Made by a program: the position numbers and the translations under genes. From Formosa sp030427735 (lineage in GTDB: Bacteria > Bacteroidota > Bacteroidia > Flavobacteriales > Flavobacteriaceae): a stretch of 64,000 nt of DNA. Positions 1 through 8,467 of the stretch are shown piece by piece. Location: contig NZ_CP195158.1 of NCBI RefSeq assembly GCF_051200825.1, positions 3,224,001 through 3,288,000 on the forward strand, written 5' to 3'. Numbering within the stretch: the stretch's first letter is position 1; every line of letters starts with the position of its first letter. Below the pieces are notes generated by a model. That model worked only from the letters and a program-made list of their open reading frames with translations, did not search any database and had not been told where the DNA came from.

Positions 1-37
1 AATCTTCAATTGATAATTAACAATTTATAATTGATAA

Positions 38-130
38 TTATTTTTGTTTTGATGCTTTACGATACTCGTAAGATTTTTTAATAAATAGGTAACTGAATAC
101 TAAGATACTCTAAATTATTTAAACAACTGA
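38..130 (-). pseudogene. Decayed copy of the 3' end of the neighbouring four-helix-bundle gene
   Basis: Reading the minus strand, this stretch encodes EYLSIQL followed by a stop. In another frame it ends in ASKQK and a TAA. The intact gene at 313-666 carries EYLSIQL near its end and finishes TSKQK. The order and spacing match but the frame is broken, so this is a frameshifted relic of the same gene family. It is followed by the same AT-rich word (TAATTGATAATT-like) that follows the intact gene. No N-terminal part of the copy can be seen. Confidence 0.6.
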
Positions 131-312
131 ATACCTGCTCTGTTAACATAAATTTATGCAAATTTACAACACTTCCAGTAAATTGTCAGCTTTTATTTTG
201 AATAACATTATAACCTAGACAAAGCCGCCCTTTCTTCACCTTCAGCCTTAACATATCGAATGTTATGAATTTTAAAGATGTTCATTGACAATGGATAATT
301 AGAAATTGATAA
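131..312. other. AT-rich spacer with a possible 25-codon minus-strand frame
   Basis: No recognisable gene is present. A minus-strand ATG at 285-283 opens 25 codons ending in TAA at 210-208, with the segment IRYVKAEGEERAALSRL. It looks more protein-like than random but is too short to name. It could be the tail of a gene whose start was displaced by the adjacent four-helix element, because its ATG overlaps that element's left repeat. Confidence 0.3.
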
Positions 313-702
313 TTACTTCTGCTTTGAAGTTTTTACAATACTAGTTAGAATTCTTAAAATTTCCTGAATATCTAACTGAATGCTTAAATACTCTGAATTC
401 TGTAAATAATCGGTTTCTCTTAAAAGCTCCAACCAATATTCTGTTTCGTTTGCTTCTTTTAGCGCAATTGATAATTTATGAATAAAATCTGCTTTACTTT
501 CTGCATGCTCAGCCTCTCTTACATTTGCTCCAATTGAAGTGCCTGATCGTAATAATTGTTTAGAAAGCACAAACTCTCGTTTCTCATCGACCAAAAATTT
601 GTACAATTTGACAATTCTAACAGCAAACTGATAACTCTTAGTCTTAATAACATTATTGCTCTTCATAACCAGTATTATTCATTATCAATTATCAATTGTC
701 AA
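285..702. repeat. Inverted repeats bracketing the four-helix-bundle gene
   Basis: TTGACAATGGATAATT at 285-300 on the plus strand recurs as TTGACAATTGATAATT on the minus strand at 702-687, a 15 of 16 match. The repeats enclose the gene at 313-666 and little else. The right copy contains the TGA stop codon of mvaD (701-699). A related word occurs in direct orientation near positions 8-42, beside the decayed gene copy. This layout suggests a small discrete element, but no target duplication is evident. Confidence 0.5.
313..666 (-). CDS. S23/IVP-type four-helix-bundle protein
   Basis: This 117-residue protein matches the four-helix-bundle family first seen in 23S rRNA intervening sequences, which also includes the Avd accessory proteins of diversity-generating retroelements. 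Diagnostic stretches are LRSGTSIGANVREAEHA (about residues 40-56), then SKADFIHKLSIALKEANET and YWLELLRET. Length is normal for the family. The molecular role of free-standing members is unknown; they form basic oligomers thought to bind nucleic acid. Neither an rRNA gene nor a reverse transcriptase lies nearby. The gene is flanked by inverted repeats and has a decayed partial copy at 38-130, so it may be a duplicating element. Confidence 0.85.
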   Translation of the reverse strand: MKSNNVIKTKSYQFAVRIVKLYKFLVDEKREFVLSKQLLRSGTSIGANVREAEHAESKADFIHKLSIALKEANETEYWLELLRETDYLQNSEYLSIQLDIQEILRILTSIVKTSKQK

Positions 703-1784
703 TTATTAAGCTGTTTCGCTCCCATCCCGATTTCATCACAAATAAACTGCCCATTTTGACAATACGGCGCTAATTCCGTAGTAATGAATTTTAAAATGTT
801 CTCTGATTCGGTTTTCGGATATAGCACATGCACATTCGCTCCTGCATCGAGCGTAAAACCAATATGCAAGCCGGTTTCTTTACGGAATGCCCATATTTTA
901 TTAAGCACTTCTAAAGTATTTGGTTTCATCAAAATATAATACGGCATGCTGGTCATCATCATCGCGTGCAAGGTCAAGGCTTCACTTTCTATAATCGCAA
1001 TAAAAGCATCCAAATCGCCCGATTCTAAAACCGATTTCAAAGCCGCTAAATTTTCGTGGGCTTGTTCAAATCGACGCTCCGCAAATGGGTGGCCATGCAT
1101 TAAATTGTGTCCAACCGTGCTACTCACCTGTTTTTCGCCTTTATCGATTAATAAGATGGTATCTTGATAATTTTTAAAATTTTCATGAACAGGAAACGGA
1201 TACTTGACACCAAATAAATCTGATGCTGCTGTTACGGTCTCGTTTTCGCCCCAAACTATCAAATCGCCTTCAATACTTCGGCAGGCAGATCCCGAACCTA
1301 ATCGCGCTAAAAATGATGCTTTTTGATTAAAGAACTCCCTCGTCATTTCAGGATTGAATTGTTTTTCCAAACTCATTAAACACAATGCCAAAGCGCTCAT
1401 ACCACTCGCCGACGAGGCAATTCCAGAACTGTGCGGAAACGTATTTTTGGTTTCAATTTTGAATTTAAAGTCTTTCAAAAACGGCACATAAGCTTCAATT
1501 CGTTTGAAAAAGGTTTCAATTTTAGGCTCGAAATCAGGCTTTCGCTCACCTTCTAAATACACCTCGAAATCAAAATTTTCAGTTGCTGTTTTCTTTTGAA
1601 ACGTTAAACTCGTAATGGTTTTACAGGCCGAAAGCGTAAAACTTATGGATGGATTTTCAGGAATTTGATGCTGTTTTTTGCCCCAATATTTTACTAAAGC
1701 AATATTACTTGGCGATTCCCAAGTTACTGTTCCTTCGGAAATATCTTTGGAATACACCGGCGAAATAAAGTGTTGTTCGGTCAT
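699..1784 (-). CDS. mvaD: Diphosphomevalonate decarboxylase
   Basis: The product is a GHMP-superfamily enzyme that converts mevalonate 5-diphosphate to isopentenyl diphosphate with ATP, the last step of the mevalonate pathway used for isoprenoids in flavobacteria. The family signature NIALVKYWGK is at residues 27-36, the phosphate-binding loop PHSSGIASSASG at 117-128, and GSGSACRSIEGDLIVWG follows. At 361 residues it is full length. It is the last gene of a close-packed minus-strand operon and starts 4 bases after the DUF1697 gene ends. Its final codons and stop lie inside the right-hand inverted repeat of the four-helix element, so the last two or three residues may have been replaced. Confidence 0.95.
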   Translation of the reverse strand: MTEQHFISPVYSKDISEGTVTWESPSNIALVKYWGKKQHQIPENPSISFTLSACKTITSLTFQKKTATENFDFEVYLEGERKPDFEPKIETFFKRIEAYVPFLKDFKFKIETKNTFPHSSGIASSASGMSALALCLMSLEKQFNPEMTREFFNQKASFLARLGSGSACRSIEGDLIVWGENETVTAASDLFGVKYPFPVHENFKNYQDTILLIDKGEKQVSSTVGHNLMHGHPFAERRFEQAHENLAALKSVLESGDLDAFIAIIESEALTLHAMMMTSMPYYILMKPNTLEVLNKIWAFRKETGLHIGFTLDAGANVHVLYPKTESENILKFITTELAPYCQNGQFICDEIGMGAKQLNN

Positions 1785-1788
1785 GAAT

Positions 1789-2324
1789 TTAAAAATCAGA
1801 GCACAAAGATAACAACTTCTGCATGGTTTTAAAATTTCTCGTGGTGGCTGAAACTTTTAATTTCCGTTCGAAAAAATTATTGTTGCATTTGGCTTTTCCG
1901 TAACCGGTTTCAGAATAAAAATAAACGCATTCGGGTGTTATGGCAAACGTTTCGCCTGGATAATTTTCGGCTTGTACTTGGCTTATCAATGTAATGTCAG
2001 GTTTACTATGCAAAAGCGTAAAATAAGTAGCTAAACGTTTAGAGTCTTCAAACGGATTCGCCTCAAAAACAGCTTGTAATTCTTCTAGAGTTTTCACCAA
2101 AACAGGCACTTCAAATTGAAAATAATTAAACAGTTCCTTCTGAATTTCAAGCGCTAAATCCGTGTTCGCTTTAGTTTCCGATTGAAACATAACATTCCCA
2201 CTCTGTATATAAGTCTTCACATTGTGATAGCCCAGATTTTTTAACAAAATTCGTAAATCTTCCATTGGCACTTTTTCTGTCCTGCCACATTTATGCCGCG
2301 TAATAAGGCAATATAAGTTGTCAT
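1789..2324 (-). pseudogene. DUF1697 family gene with an internal frameshift
   Basis: The longest open frame begins with PMEDLRILLKNLGYHNVKTY at 2271, but family members start about 18 residues earlier. The missing start is present in another frame. ATG at 2324-2322 gives MTTYIALLRGINVAGQKK, which runs to the A-run opposite 2272-2276, where one base is lacking. Six A's instead of five would give a continuous GQKKVPMED. The ATG overlaps the TAA of the upstream flavoprotein gene by one base, confirming the start. The C-terminal part (IQSGNVMFQS, CYFYS-type core, NNNFFERKLKVSATTRN) is intact. Function of DUF1697 is unknown. The break may be a real mutation, a sequencing error in a homopolymer, or bypassed by slippage. 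Confidence 0.8.
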
Positions 2325-3538
2325 TACAAACCTGTTATTGCTTTCGAAATAATGAACCCGCCAGTCCAAGCATTCTGAAAATTAAAGCCTCCTGTTACCG
2401 CATCGATATTTAAAACTTCACCCGCCAAATACAGGTTTTTATGAAGTTTACTTTCGAAAGTCTTGAAATTGACATCCTTTAAATCGACACCACCGGCCGT
2501 AACAAATTCTTCTTTAAACGTACTTTTTCCATCAATTTTGAACACGGCTTGCGTTAACTGATTCGACAAGTTTTCTAACTGAAACTTATTAACCTCTGCC
2601 CAACGCATACGCTTATCAATATCTGAAGCCAAAACCAATTGTTGCCATAAACGTTTTGGCAAATCGAACTGCACCGATTTAAATACGGTTTTTTTCGCAC
2701 TATCTTGTTTTACAGCTTTTAAAACCTCTAAAACATCAGCAAAACTGCGCTTCACAAAATTAATTTCTATATCGAATTTATAATCACGTGCTGCCAATTC
2801 CAGCGCACCAAAAGCCGATAATTTTAAAATAGCCGGAGCACTCAAGCCCCAATGCGTAACCAATAAGGGTCCTTCGGAAGATAGATTACTAGATACAATT
2901 TGCACCGCAACATCTTGAGCAACCACACCAGGAATACCTTTTAACCTTACATCTTTACAATTGAAGGTAAATAACGACGGAACCGGATTGGTAATTTTAT
3001 GCCCTAAGGCTTGCAACAACTTCCACATTTTTGGGCTGCTACCCGTAGCTACTACCAATTGTTCACTTTGAAAATGACCTTGATTGGTTTCTACGCCCCA
3101 CAGTTCCCCTTCTTTCCGAACAGCCTTAACAGCATGATTCGTCAACACTTGTACATGATGCTTTTTTGCTTGATGAAGAAAACAATCAATTATACTTTGC
3201 GACGAATCGCTCTCTGGAAAAATGCGTCCGTCGTCTTCAATCTTTAAAGGCACACCACGTTCCTCAAACCAGCCCATAGTATCGCCTGTCATAAATTGAT
3301 GAAACGGCCCTAACAATTCTTTTTCGCCACGCGGATAGTATTTCACCAATTCCTGCGGAATAAATTCGGCATGAGTAACATTACAACGGCCACCGCCAGA
3401 CACTTTCACTTTTTGTAAAACGTCTTTGCCGCGTTCTAAAATTGCGACTTTTAATTTTGGATTTTGTTCTGCAATATTAATTGCCGTAAAAAAACCTGCC
3501 GCACCAGCACCTATCACTATCACGTTAAACTGTATCAT
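2324..3538 (-). CDS. BaiN/HI0933-type FAD-dependent oxidoreductase
   Basis: The N-terminus has a dinucleotide-binding fold, VIVIGAGAAGFFTAINIAEQ (residues 6-25), and the family motif VSGGGRCNVTHAEF follows. The C-terminus has VTAGGVDLKDV and the FAD-contacting VTGGFNFQNAWTGGFIIS. The 404-residue length is typical of the HI0933/YhiN flavoprotein family, whose physiological substrate is unclear in most bacteria. It is probably cytoplasmic. Its ATG overlaps the TGA of the upstream phosphodiesterase gene (ATGA, 3538-3535), and its own TAA overlaps the DUF1697 start, both signs of translational coupling. Confidence 0.9.
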   Translation of the reverse strand: MIQFNVIVIGAGAAGFFTAINIAEQNPKLKVAILERGKDVLQKVKVSGGGRCNVTHAEFIPQELVKYYPRGEKELLGPFHQFMTGDTMGWFEERGVPLKIEDDGRIFPESDSSQSIIDCFLHQAKKHHVQVLTNHAVKAVRKEGELWGVETNQGHFQSEQLVVATGSSPKMWKLLQALGHKITNPVPSLFTFNCKDVRLKGIPGVVAQDVAVQIVSSNLSSEGPLLVTHWGLSAPAILKLSAFGALELAARDYKFDIEINFVKRSFADVLEVLKAVKQDSAKKTVFKSVQFDLPKRLWQQLVLASDIDKRMRWAEVNKFQLENLSNQLTQAVFKIDGKSTFKEEFVTAGGVDLKDVNFKTFESKLHKNLYLAGEVLNIDAVTGGFNFQNAWTGGFIISKAITGL

Positions 3539-4224
3539 ACCAAATCTGGAACATCAGAAATTATTGCATCAACACCGTAGTATTTCATACGCTCTATTGT
3601 CTCTTTATCATTAACCGTCCACACATTAACCATATACCCCTTACTATGTGCCTGTTTTACATTATCGCGGGTGACTAAAGCAAAATCAGGGTGTATAGCT
3701 TTGGCAGCAATTGTTTGAGCAAATGCCATGGCCTCTGCCACATTCGCCTTGGTTAACACACCTAACGGTATCTTATTATCTAATTTAAAAACGGTCTCTA
3801 ATTCGCTATGCTGAAAACTAGACACTAAAAAATTGGAATACTGCCAGCCATGATTTTTAATATAATTCTGAATGGTCTTACAGGTTGCTTCTGCTGTAAA
3901 TTTTCCTTTTAATTCTATATTCAACAAACACGTTTTATCAATCAAATGTAAAACCTCATCTAAAGTGGGAATAGAAAACTGATTAGCAACTTTTAATGCT
4001 TTCAATTCCGAAAGTGAATACTTTGCCAACTCGCCTTCACCATTAGTCATACGATCGAGTGTAAAGTCGTGAAACACCACCAATTCTCCAGAAGCACAGC
4101 AATGCACATCGATTTCTATTCCATCAACGTTAAAACTCAACGCTTTTTGAATCGATTCTAAAGTATTTTCAGACACATAAGCTTTTGCTCCGCGATGCCC
4201 CATAACCAAACAGGTTTTTGTCAT
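3535..4224 (-). CDS. Glycerophosphodiester phosphodiesterase
   Basis: This 229-residue protein is of the GDPD family, which hydrolyses glycerophosphodiesters to glycerol-3-phosphate and an alcohol. The catalytic and metal motifs are visible: GHRGAKAYVSENTLES (HR...ENT), DGIEIDVHCCASGELVVFHD (E-x-D and the second His), and LNIELKG. The C-terminus NVWTVNDKETIERMKYYGVD is typical. No signal peptide is seen, so it probably acts in the cytoplasm on phospholipid breakdown products. It starts 7 bases after the thioesterase gene ends and overlaps the next gene by 4 bases. Confidence 0.93.
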   Translation of the reverse strand: MTKTCLVMGHRGAKAYVSENTLESIQKALSFNVDGIEIDVHCCASGELVVFHDFTLDRMTNGEGELAKYSLSELKALKVANQFSIPTLDEVLHLIDKTCLLNIELKGKFTAEATCKTIQNYIKNHGWQYSNFLVSSFQHSELETVFKLDNKIPLGVLTKANVAEAMAFAQTIAAKAIHPDFALVTRDNVKQAHSKGYMVNVWTVNDKETIERMKYYGVDAIISDVPDLV

Positions 4225-4231
4225 ATTCTAT

Positions 4232-5098
4232 TTATTTTACTAATGGTCGCATTAAACCTTCCTGTGCCACACAAGCAATAAGCTTTCCTTCTCTAGAAAA
4301 AATATTGCCTTTGGCAAATCCGCGCGCGTTTGATGCATTTGGTGTTTCTATAGAATACAACATCCAATCGTTATAATCAAAATCTCTAAAAAACCACATA
4401 GAATGGTCTAAACTAGCCATTTGTGTATTGCCAAAATGTGCTTTACTGGCGTGTGGCAACAAAGCTGCCGCCAAGATATTGTAATCGGAAATATAGGTTA
4501 AAATCTGTTGTTTAACCGCCAAACTAGAATCTGTTAATGGTGCTTTCAATTTAAACCAAACGTTAGAATAAGGAGGTAAATTTTCTTGTTTTAAAGGGTT
4601 AACTACCTCTACAGGCTTAAACATTATAGGCCGATCTATTTCTAAAAACCGTTTGGTTAACACTGGTAAAACATGTCCAAATTGCGTTAGCATTTCGCTC
4701 CAACTCAACAACTCTTCTGGCTGTTTTAAACTGGTGTTCATTTCGATTTGATGATCGTAACCCTGTTCGTCTTTATGAAAAGATGCCGCTAAAATAAATA
4801 TAGCTTTACCGCTTTGGCTTGCTAGAACGCGTCTTGTAGAAAAACTCCCTCCATCGCGAACTTCGTTAACCGAAAACTGTATGGGCTGCTCCAAATCGCC
4901 GGCCTCTAAAAAATAACCGTGCAAAGAATGTAATACACGATTATTATGTATGGTTCTGTAAGCAGCATTTACGGCTTGGGCCAAAACCTGACCGCCAAAA
5001 ACATTAGGACTGCCAATGGTTTTGCTAACACCTTCAAATGTAGCTTCATCTAGTTGTTTTAATTCTAATAAGCGTAATAGTTCGTTTGCAGAAGTCAT
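4232..5098 (-). CDS. tesB: Acyl-CoA thioesterase II
   Basis: The 288-residue double-hotdog protein matches TesB-type acyl-CoA thioesterases, which release free fatty acids from acyl-CoA. Visible family motifs are FGGQVLAQAVNAAYRT (about residues 34-49), HSLHGYFLEAGD, VRDGGSFSTRRVLASQSGK, and near the C-terminus MASLDHSMWFFRDF and GFAKGNIFSREG. It is the first gene of the operon tesB, GDPD, BaiN-like, DUF1697, mvaD. No hairpin separates it from the next gene. Confidence 0.93.
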   Translation of the reverse strand: MTSANELLRLLELKQLDEATFEGVSKTIGSPNVFGGQVLAQAVNAAYRTIHNNRVLHSLHGYFLEAGDLEQPIQFSVNEVRDGGSFSTRRVLASQSGKAIFILAASFHKDEQGYDHQIEMNTSLKQPEELLSWSEMLTQFGHVLPVLTKRFLEIDRPIMFKPVEVVNPLKQENLPPYSNVWFKLKAPLTDSSLAVKQQILTYISDYNILAAALLPHASKAHFGNTQMASLDHSMWFFRDFDYNDWMLYSIETPNASNARGFAKGNIFSREGKLIACVAQEGLMRPLVK

Positions 5099-5162
5099 AA
5101 TCTCTATAAAATTGAATATTCAAAATTACCAAAATGATTTTTGACCTCCCATTTTAAGCAAA

Positions 5163-5202
5163 CAAAAAACGCCAAACTTATGTGCAATACATAAATTTGG
5201 CG
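5163..5202 (-). terminator. Rho-independent terminator after the hemerythrin-like gene
   Basis: On the minus strand CGCCAAATTTATGT pairs with ACATAAGTTTGGCG around a short loop and is followed by TTTTTTG. It lies just beyond the stop of the gene at 5230-5670 and separates it from the tesB operon. Confidence 0.85.
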
Positions 5203-5229
5203 CTACCAATAATTACTAACCAACCTGTG

Positions 5230-5670
5230 TTATCTGTTCTTTTTCATATAATTTTCGTAACTCGAAGCTAATTTTGTTTTTTGAGTATCGGATAAGGTTT
5301 TACCCGCCAACTGAAAAAAGGTTCGTTCTTCGTCTTCCAGATGGTGTTCGACTTTTTCCTTAAGATTTTTGGCAATTTTTAACCAAGCCGACGAATCGTA
5401 ATCGGTATCTTCTAAAGCTTCTATTAATTCGTTTATTTCATGATGCTCTGCAATACCATGTCTGGCATGATCCTGCATCATATCTGTTGAAATTAATGGT
5501 TTGTAAAAATGTCGTTCTTCGGCATCTGCATGTACTTCAAGTTCATTTTTTACAGCTTTAAACAACGCATCTCGTGTTTTACTATCGCCCGAGGTTGCTA
5601 CCAATTGGTCTAGCAAGTTGCGTTGTATGTCATGATCGTGTCTTATGGCTTCAAAAATAGTCATTGGCAA
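5230..5670 (-). CDS. Hemerythrin-like HHE-domain protein
   Basis: This 146-residue all-helical protein has the HHE cation-binding pattern. RHDHDIQRNLLDQL gives the first His group, ELEVHADAEERHFYKPL the second with H-x-x-x-E-E-x-x-F-Y, GIAEHHEINELIEAL the third, and VEHHLEDEERTFFQLA the last. These match a di-iron site that binds oxygen or reactive species. No signal peptide is seen. It may buffer oxygen, iron or nitrosative stress; the exact role is not shown by the sequence. It precedes the terminator at 5163-5202 and lies 47 bases downstream of the YtxH gene, possibly co-transcribed with it. Confidence 0.88.
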   Translation of the reverse strand: MPMTIFEAIRHDHDIQRNLLDQLVATSGDSKTRDALFKAVKNELEVHADAEERHFYKPLISTDMMQDHARHGIAEHHEINELIEALEDTDYDSSAWLKIAKNLKEKVEHHLEDEERTFFQLAGKTLSDTQKTKLASSYENYMKKNR

Positions 5671-5717
5671 ACATTTTAAAGTTAATATTTAGAGCTGGTT
5701 TTTCTAAACTTAATATG

Positions 5718-6062
5718 TTATACAGCCGCTGTTTTAGACTTTGTACTGTTTCTAAAATGTCTGTTTTTGGTTTTTAAAATTTCCAATTTCTTTTCCAGAG
5801 CATCAATTAAATCGTCTGATTTATGGGTAGAATCTGTTACTATAGATTCTATTTGCTCTTCTAAAGTCGCTTTTTTAACATTCACCTTTTTAGCCACAAC
5901 ATCGGCAAACTCAGACGCCTGATCGGCTATTTTATTTTTGGTATTTTCGGCCTCTTTAATAATGGTTTTTCTTGTTTTGCTACCTTTATCTGGCGCGAAT
6001 AAAATACCCATTGCTGCTCCTAATGCTGTACCTGCTACTACGCCTAAAAATGTATTTCTCAT
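5718..6062 (-). CDS. YtxH-like small membrane-anchored protein
   Basis: The N-terminus NTFLGVVAGTALGAAMGILF is a glycine-rich hydrophobic segment followed by APDKGSKTRKTI, the hallmark of the YtxH family (gas-vesicle/general-stress-like proteins). The remainder (residues 35-114) is charged and predicted to be helical or coiled coil, ending in a basic tail. Members are commonly stress-induced; biochemical function is unknown. A TAAATTTG box, a Bacteroidota -7 type element, lies on the minus strand at 6104-6097, upstream of its start, without a clear -33 partner. Confidence 0.8.
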   Translation of the reverse strand: MRNTFLGVVAGTALGAAMGILFAPDKGSKTRKTIIKEAENTKNKIADQASEFADVVAKKVNVKKATLEEQIESIVTDSTHKSDDLIDALEKKLEILKTKNRHFRNSTKSKTAAV

Positions 6063-6171
6063 GATATTTTGTTTTTAATGATTAAACTTTCTATCACAAA
6101 TTTAAGCCAGAAGTAAATGTTGGCTTAACGCTAAACAATTAAAAATTGACGTAATAAATTTTAAATAAGCG

Positions 6172-7122
6172 CTACTGCCAATGTAGTTCGCTGCGTTCGC
6201 TCCAATAGGCGTTGGATTTACAAGCCATTGTTTTTAATTGCTGAATTTCGGTTGGATTTAAATGAAATGATAAGGCCTTTAAATTATCTTGAAGCTGTTG
6301 CGTGGTTAATGCACCGCTTAACACAAAATCTGGTTGTAAACTATCAATTATAAAACGAATGGCCACAGCATCTACACCAACTTTATATTTTTTAGACAGC
6401 GTTTTTAAAACGCCATACATATCTAAATAATGCGAAAAAACATCATTTGGAAACACCCGACCATTTGCCATTGCTTCTTTTACTATTACTGTTTTTTGCA
6501 TGTCTAGCAGTTGTTTCAAAATAGCGAAAGTCGATTGTTCGAATACATTATAAGTTACCTGAAAACTATCGAAAACCGCTTCATTATCAACTTCAATTTC
6601 TAAAGCTTTTTCAATAATTTCGGATTGCTGTGCGCCACTTGTAGTAATCCCTATTTTTAAACCCGTCTCCTTTTTAATTTCGAGTAATTGCCGATGAACT
6701 GTTTTGTTTTCAAAAATCCCACTGTCTAAAGTCGCTGAATGTACTTGGTACAGTTTCAACTGTGGTAGTAACTGTTTAGAGGTTTGCCATTGTTCTAATA
6801 ATTTAGCTGAAGAATGTTCTTTAATTTCGTGTTTACCCGCATAACCTAACTCCCAATTTGCCATATAGGTATAACCCCATTTGGTACTCAAAAACACATC
6901 TTGATGCTGGCGCGACGTCTGCCAATCGATTAAAAACGATTCACCTTTTCCGTAAGACGGCGCCGTATCGAACATACGAATGCCACTGCTATATGCATTG
7001 TCTAAAACCCGCATGGCATTCTCCCGAAATGCGGTTTCAGACTGATTGATATTTTCCTTTTTAATATTGATGTATTCTGGACGACCAATAGCCGCAAGGC
7101 CTAATCCTAGTTGTGTTTTCAT
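6172..7122 (-). CDS. Aldo/keto reductase family protein
   Basis: This 316-residue TIM-barrel protein has the family opening LGLGLAAIGRP and the conserved ...NAYSSGIRMFDTAPSYGKGE (catalytic Asp and Tyr), then FLSTKWGYTY, where the Lys fits the third catalytic position. LKLYQVHSATLD, GITTSG and VLSGALTTQQLQDNL (nucleotide-binding end) follow. It would reduce aldehydes or ketones with NADPH; the substrate cannot be inferred. It stands alone, with about 110 bases on each side and no operon partner. Confidence 0.88.
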   Translation of the reverse strand: MKTQLGLGLAAIGRPEYINIKKENINQSETAFRENAMRVLDNAYSSGIRMFDTAPSYGKGESFLIDWQTSRQHQDVFLSTKWGYTYMANWELGYAGKHEIKEHSSAKLLEQWQTSKQLLPQLKLYQVHSATLDSGIFENKTVHRQLLEIKKETGLKIGITTSGAQQSEIIEKALEIEVDNEAVFDSFQVTYNVFEQSTFAILKQLLDMQKTVIVKEAMANGRVFPNDVFSHYLDMYGVLKTLSKKYKVGVDAVAIRFIIDSLQPDFVLSGALTTQQLQDNLKALSFHLNPTEIQQLKTMACKSNAYWSERSELHWQ

Positions 7123-7244
7123 GTGTTGGGTTTCTGGTTTTCAAAGTTACAAAGAAGCCAAGATTCTAAGTCGCAAAGATTCAAAAGAAAATTTGAAAAT
7201 TTAGCTGCATGAATTCAATCTAGAAACAAAACTCGAAATAAATT

Positions 7245-8435
7245 CTAATACATAAAACCAAAAAGCCACACCGGAATCATATTTCCAAAACCTATTTCTA
7301 TGTTGTCTTTTGCAACAAAAGCATTAGCTGTGTTGCCAATTTGTTTTTTAGTTTTGTTTTTTCCTCCTATTTCAAAAGTGTAGGTATTATCAATTAAAAA
7401 ATCAGCAGTTTCAGATCGGTTAATAACATGCAATCCTTTAAATTGATTTAAGAAAAAAGTTTCCCTAACGTTCCCTATGTTACTGTTTTCTTTTGCGAGT
7501 GCATACATTAAATTGGTATTATTTAGATACAGTTTTTCGGGTTTCGTTAAAGCTCCAATACCTGAAGCATCTTTATAAAGTTCGTTAACTAAACCTGCAC
7601 GTTCTAGAATTTTTAAACTTTGCACTAACATGTTTCTCGAAACCCCTACTTTTTCGCTCAACTTGGTAATATTGGGCGTAAACGGGGCACTCGAAGCCAC
7701 ACTGATTAACAACTTTTTTAATTTTACCAGCGTTTCATATTGCAAATATTCAACCGCATTTATATCAATTTCTATAATGAGATTGATGGTATTTTGCAAT
7801 TTCTGATAATACTGATCTTCATTTTCTTTATAATAAGGATACGCACCAATTTTCAAATATTTCGCGAACAAAGGCAAAGGCTTTATATTTTCTAAAAGTT
7901 GAGCTGCAATGGTATTATGCTGCTCTAAAATTTCTAATAACGTATAAGGCTGAAGTGTTTTTTGTGTTTCGAAAGTGATAAACTCTCTAAAGGATAACTC
8001 TTTTAAATAATACGTGATGGCTCTTCGGCTTAAATCGGATTCCGATTTGTAAATTTCGAGCATAGAAGACGACGTAAATATTACATTAAGCTCAGGAAAA
8101 TTATCATAAATCAGCTTAATTTCTCTAGACCAATTGGGATATTTATGCACTTCGTCCAGCAACAAGTGTGTGCCTCCAAACTGCGTGAACTGCTTTGCTA
8201 AATCGTACAATTTATTATCAAAAAAATAAATATGATCCAAACTCACGTAAAGACTCGATTGGAGTGGCAAATACAACTTAGCAACTTGCAAAAGCAAAGT
8301 CGTTTTTCCAGAACCTCGTGCGCCTTTAACAGCAATCAACCTGTTGTTTAAATCTATTTGATTAACCAGATAACGCTGTATATCTAATGAAATCGCTGTG
8401 ATTTTAAACTGAAATTCTAATAACAAATCCTCCAT
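7245..8435 (-). CDS. AAA ATPase of the DUF4143-associated type
   Basis: The 396-residue product has a Walker A, GARGSGKTTLLL (about residues 38-49), and a Walker B, THLLLDEVHKYPNW. Further motifs are VIFTSSSMLEIYKS (sensor) and SRRAITYYLKELSFREFI. A winged-helix-like segment KLSEKVGVSRNMLVQSLKIL follows, and the C-terminus (ETADFLIDNTYTFEIGGKN) resembles the nuclease-like fold of this family. Such ATPases are widespread in bacteria and archaea with unknown biological role. It stands alone. An almost perfect 22-bp inverted repeat lies 33 bases upstream of the ATG and may be its operator. Confidence 0.88.
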   Translation of the reverse strand: MEDLLLEFQFKITAISLDIQRYLVNQIDLNNRLIAVKGARGSGKTTLLLQVAKLYLPLQSSLYVSLDHIYFFDNKLYDLAKQFTQFGGTHLLLDEVHKYPNWSREIKLIYDNFPELNVIFTSSSMLEIYKSESDLSRRAITYYLKELSFREFITFETQKTLQPYTLLEILEQHNTIAAQLLENIKPLPLFAKYLKIGAYPYYKENEDQYYQKLQNTINLIIEIDINAVEYLQYETLVKLKKLLISVASSAPFTPNITKLSEKVGVSRNMLVQSLKILERAGLVNELYKDASGIGALTKPEKLYLNNTNLMYALAKENSNIGNVRETFFLNQFKGLHVINRSETADFLIDNTYTFEIGGKNKTKKQIGNTANAFVAKDNIEIGFGNMIPVWLFGFMY

Positions 8436-8467
8436 AACTGCTCATTATAAAAAGCAAAAATACTCAA

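Noticed and set aside
313..666. Diversity-generating retroelement around the Avd-like gene
   Set aside because: No reverse transcriptase, template repeat or variable target gene is present nearby.
2270..2282. Programmed -1 frameshift in the DUF1697 gene
   Set aside because: The site reads G AAA AAG rather than A AAA AAG, so only part of a slippery heptamer is present, and no downstream stimulatory structure was recognised.
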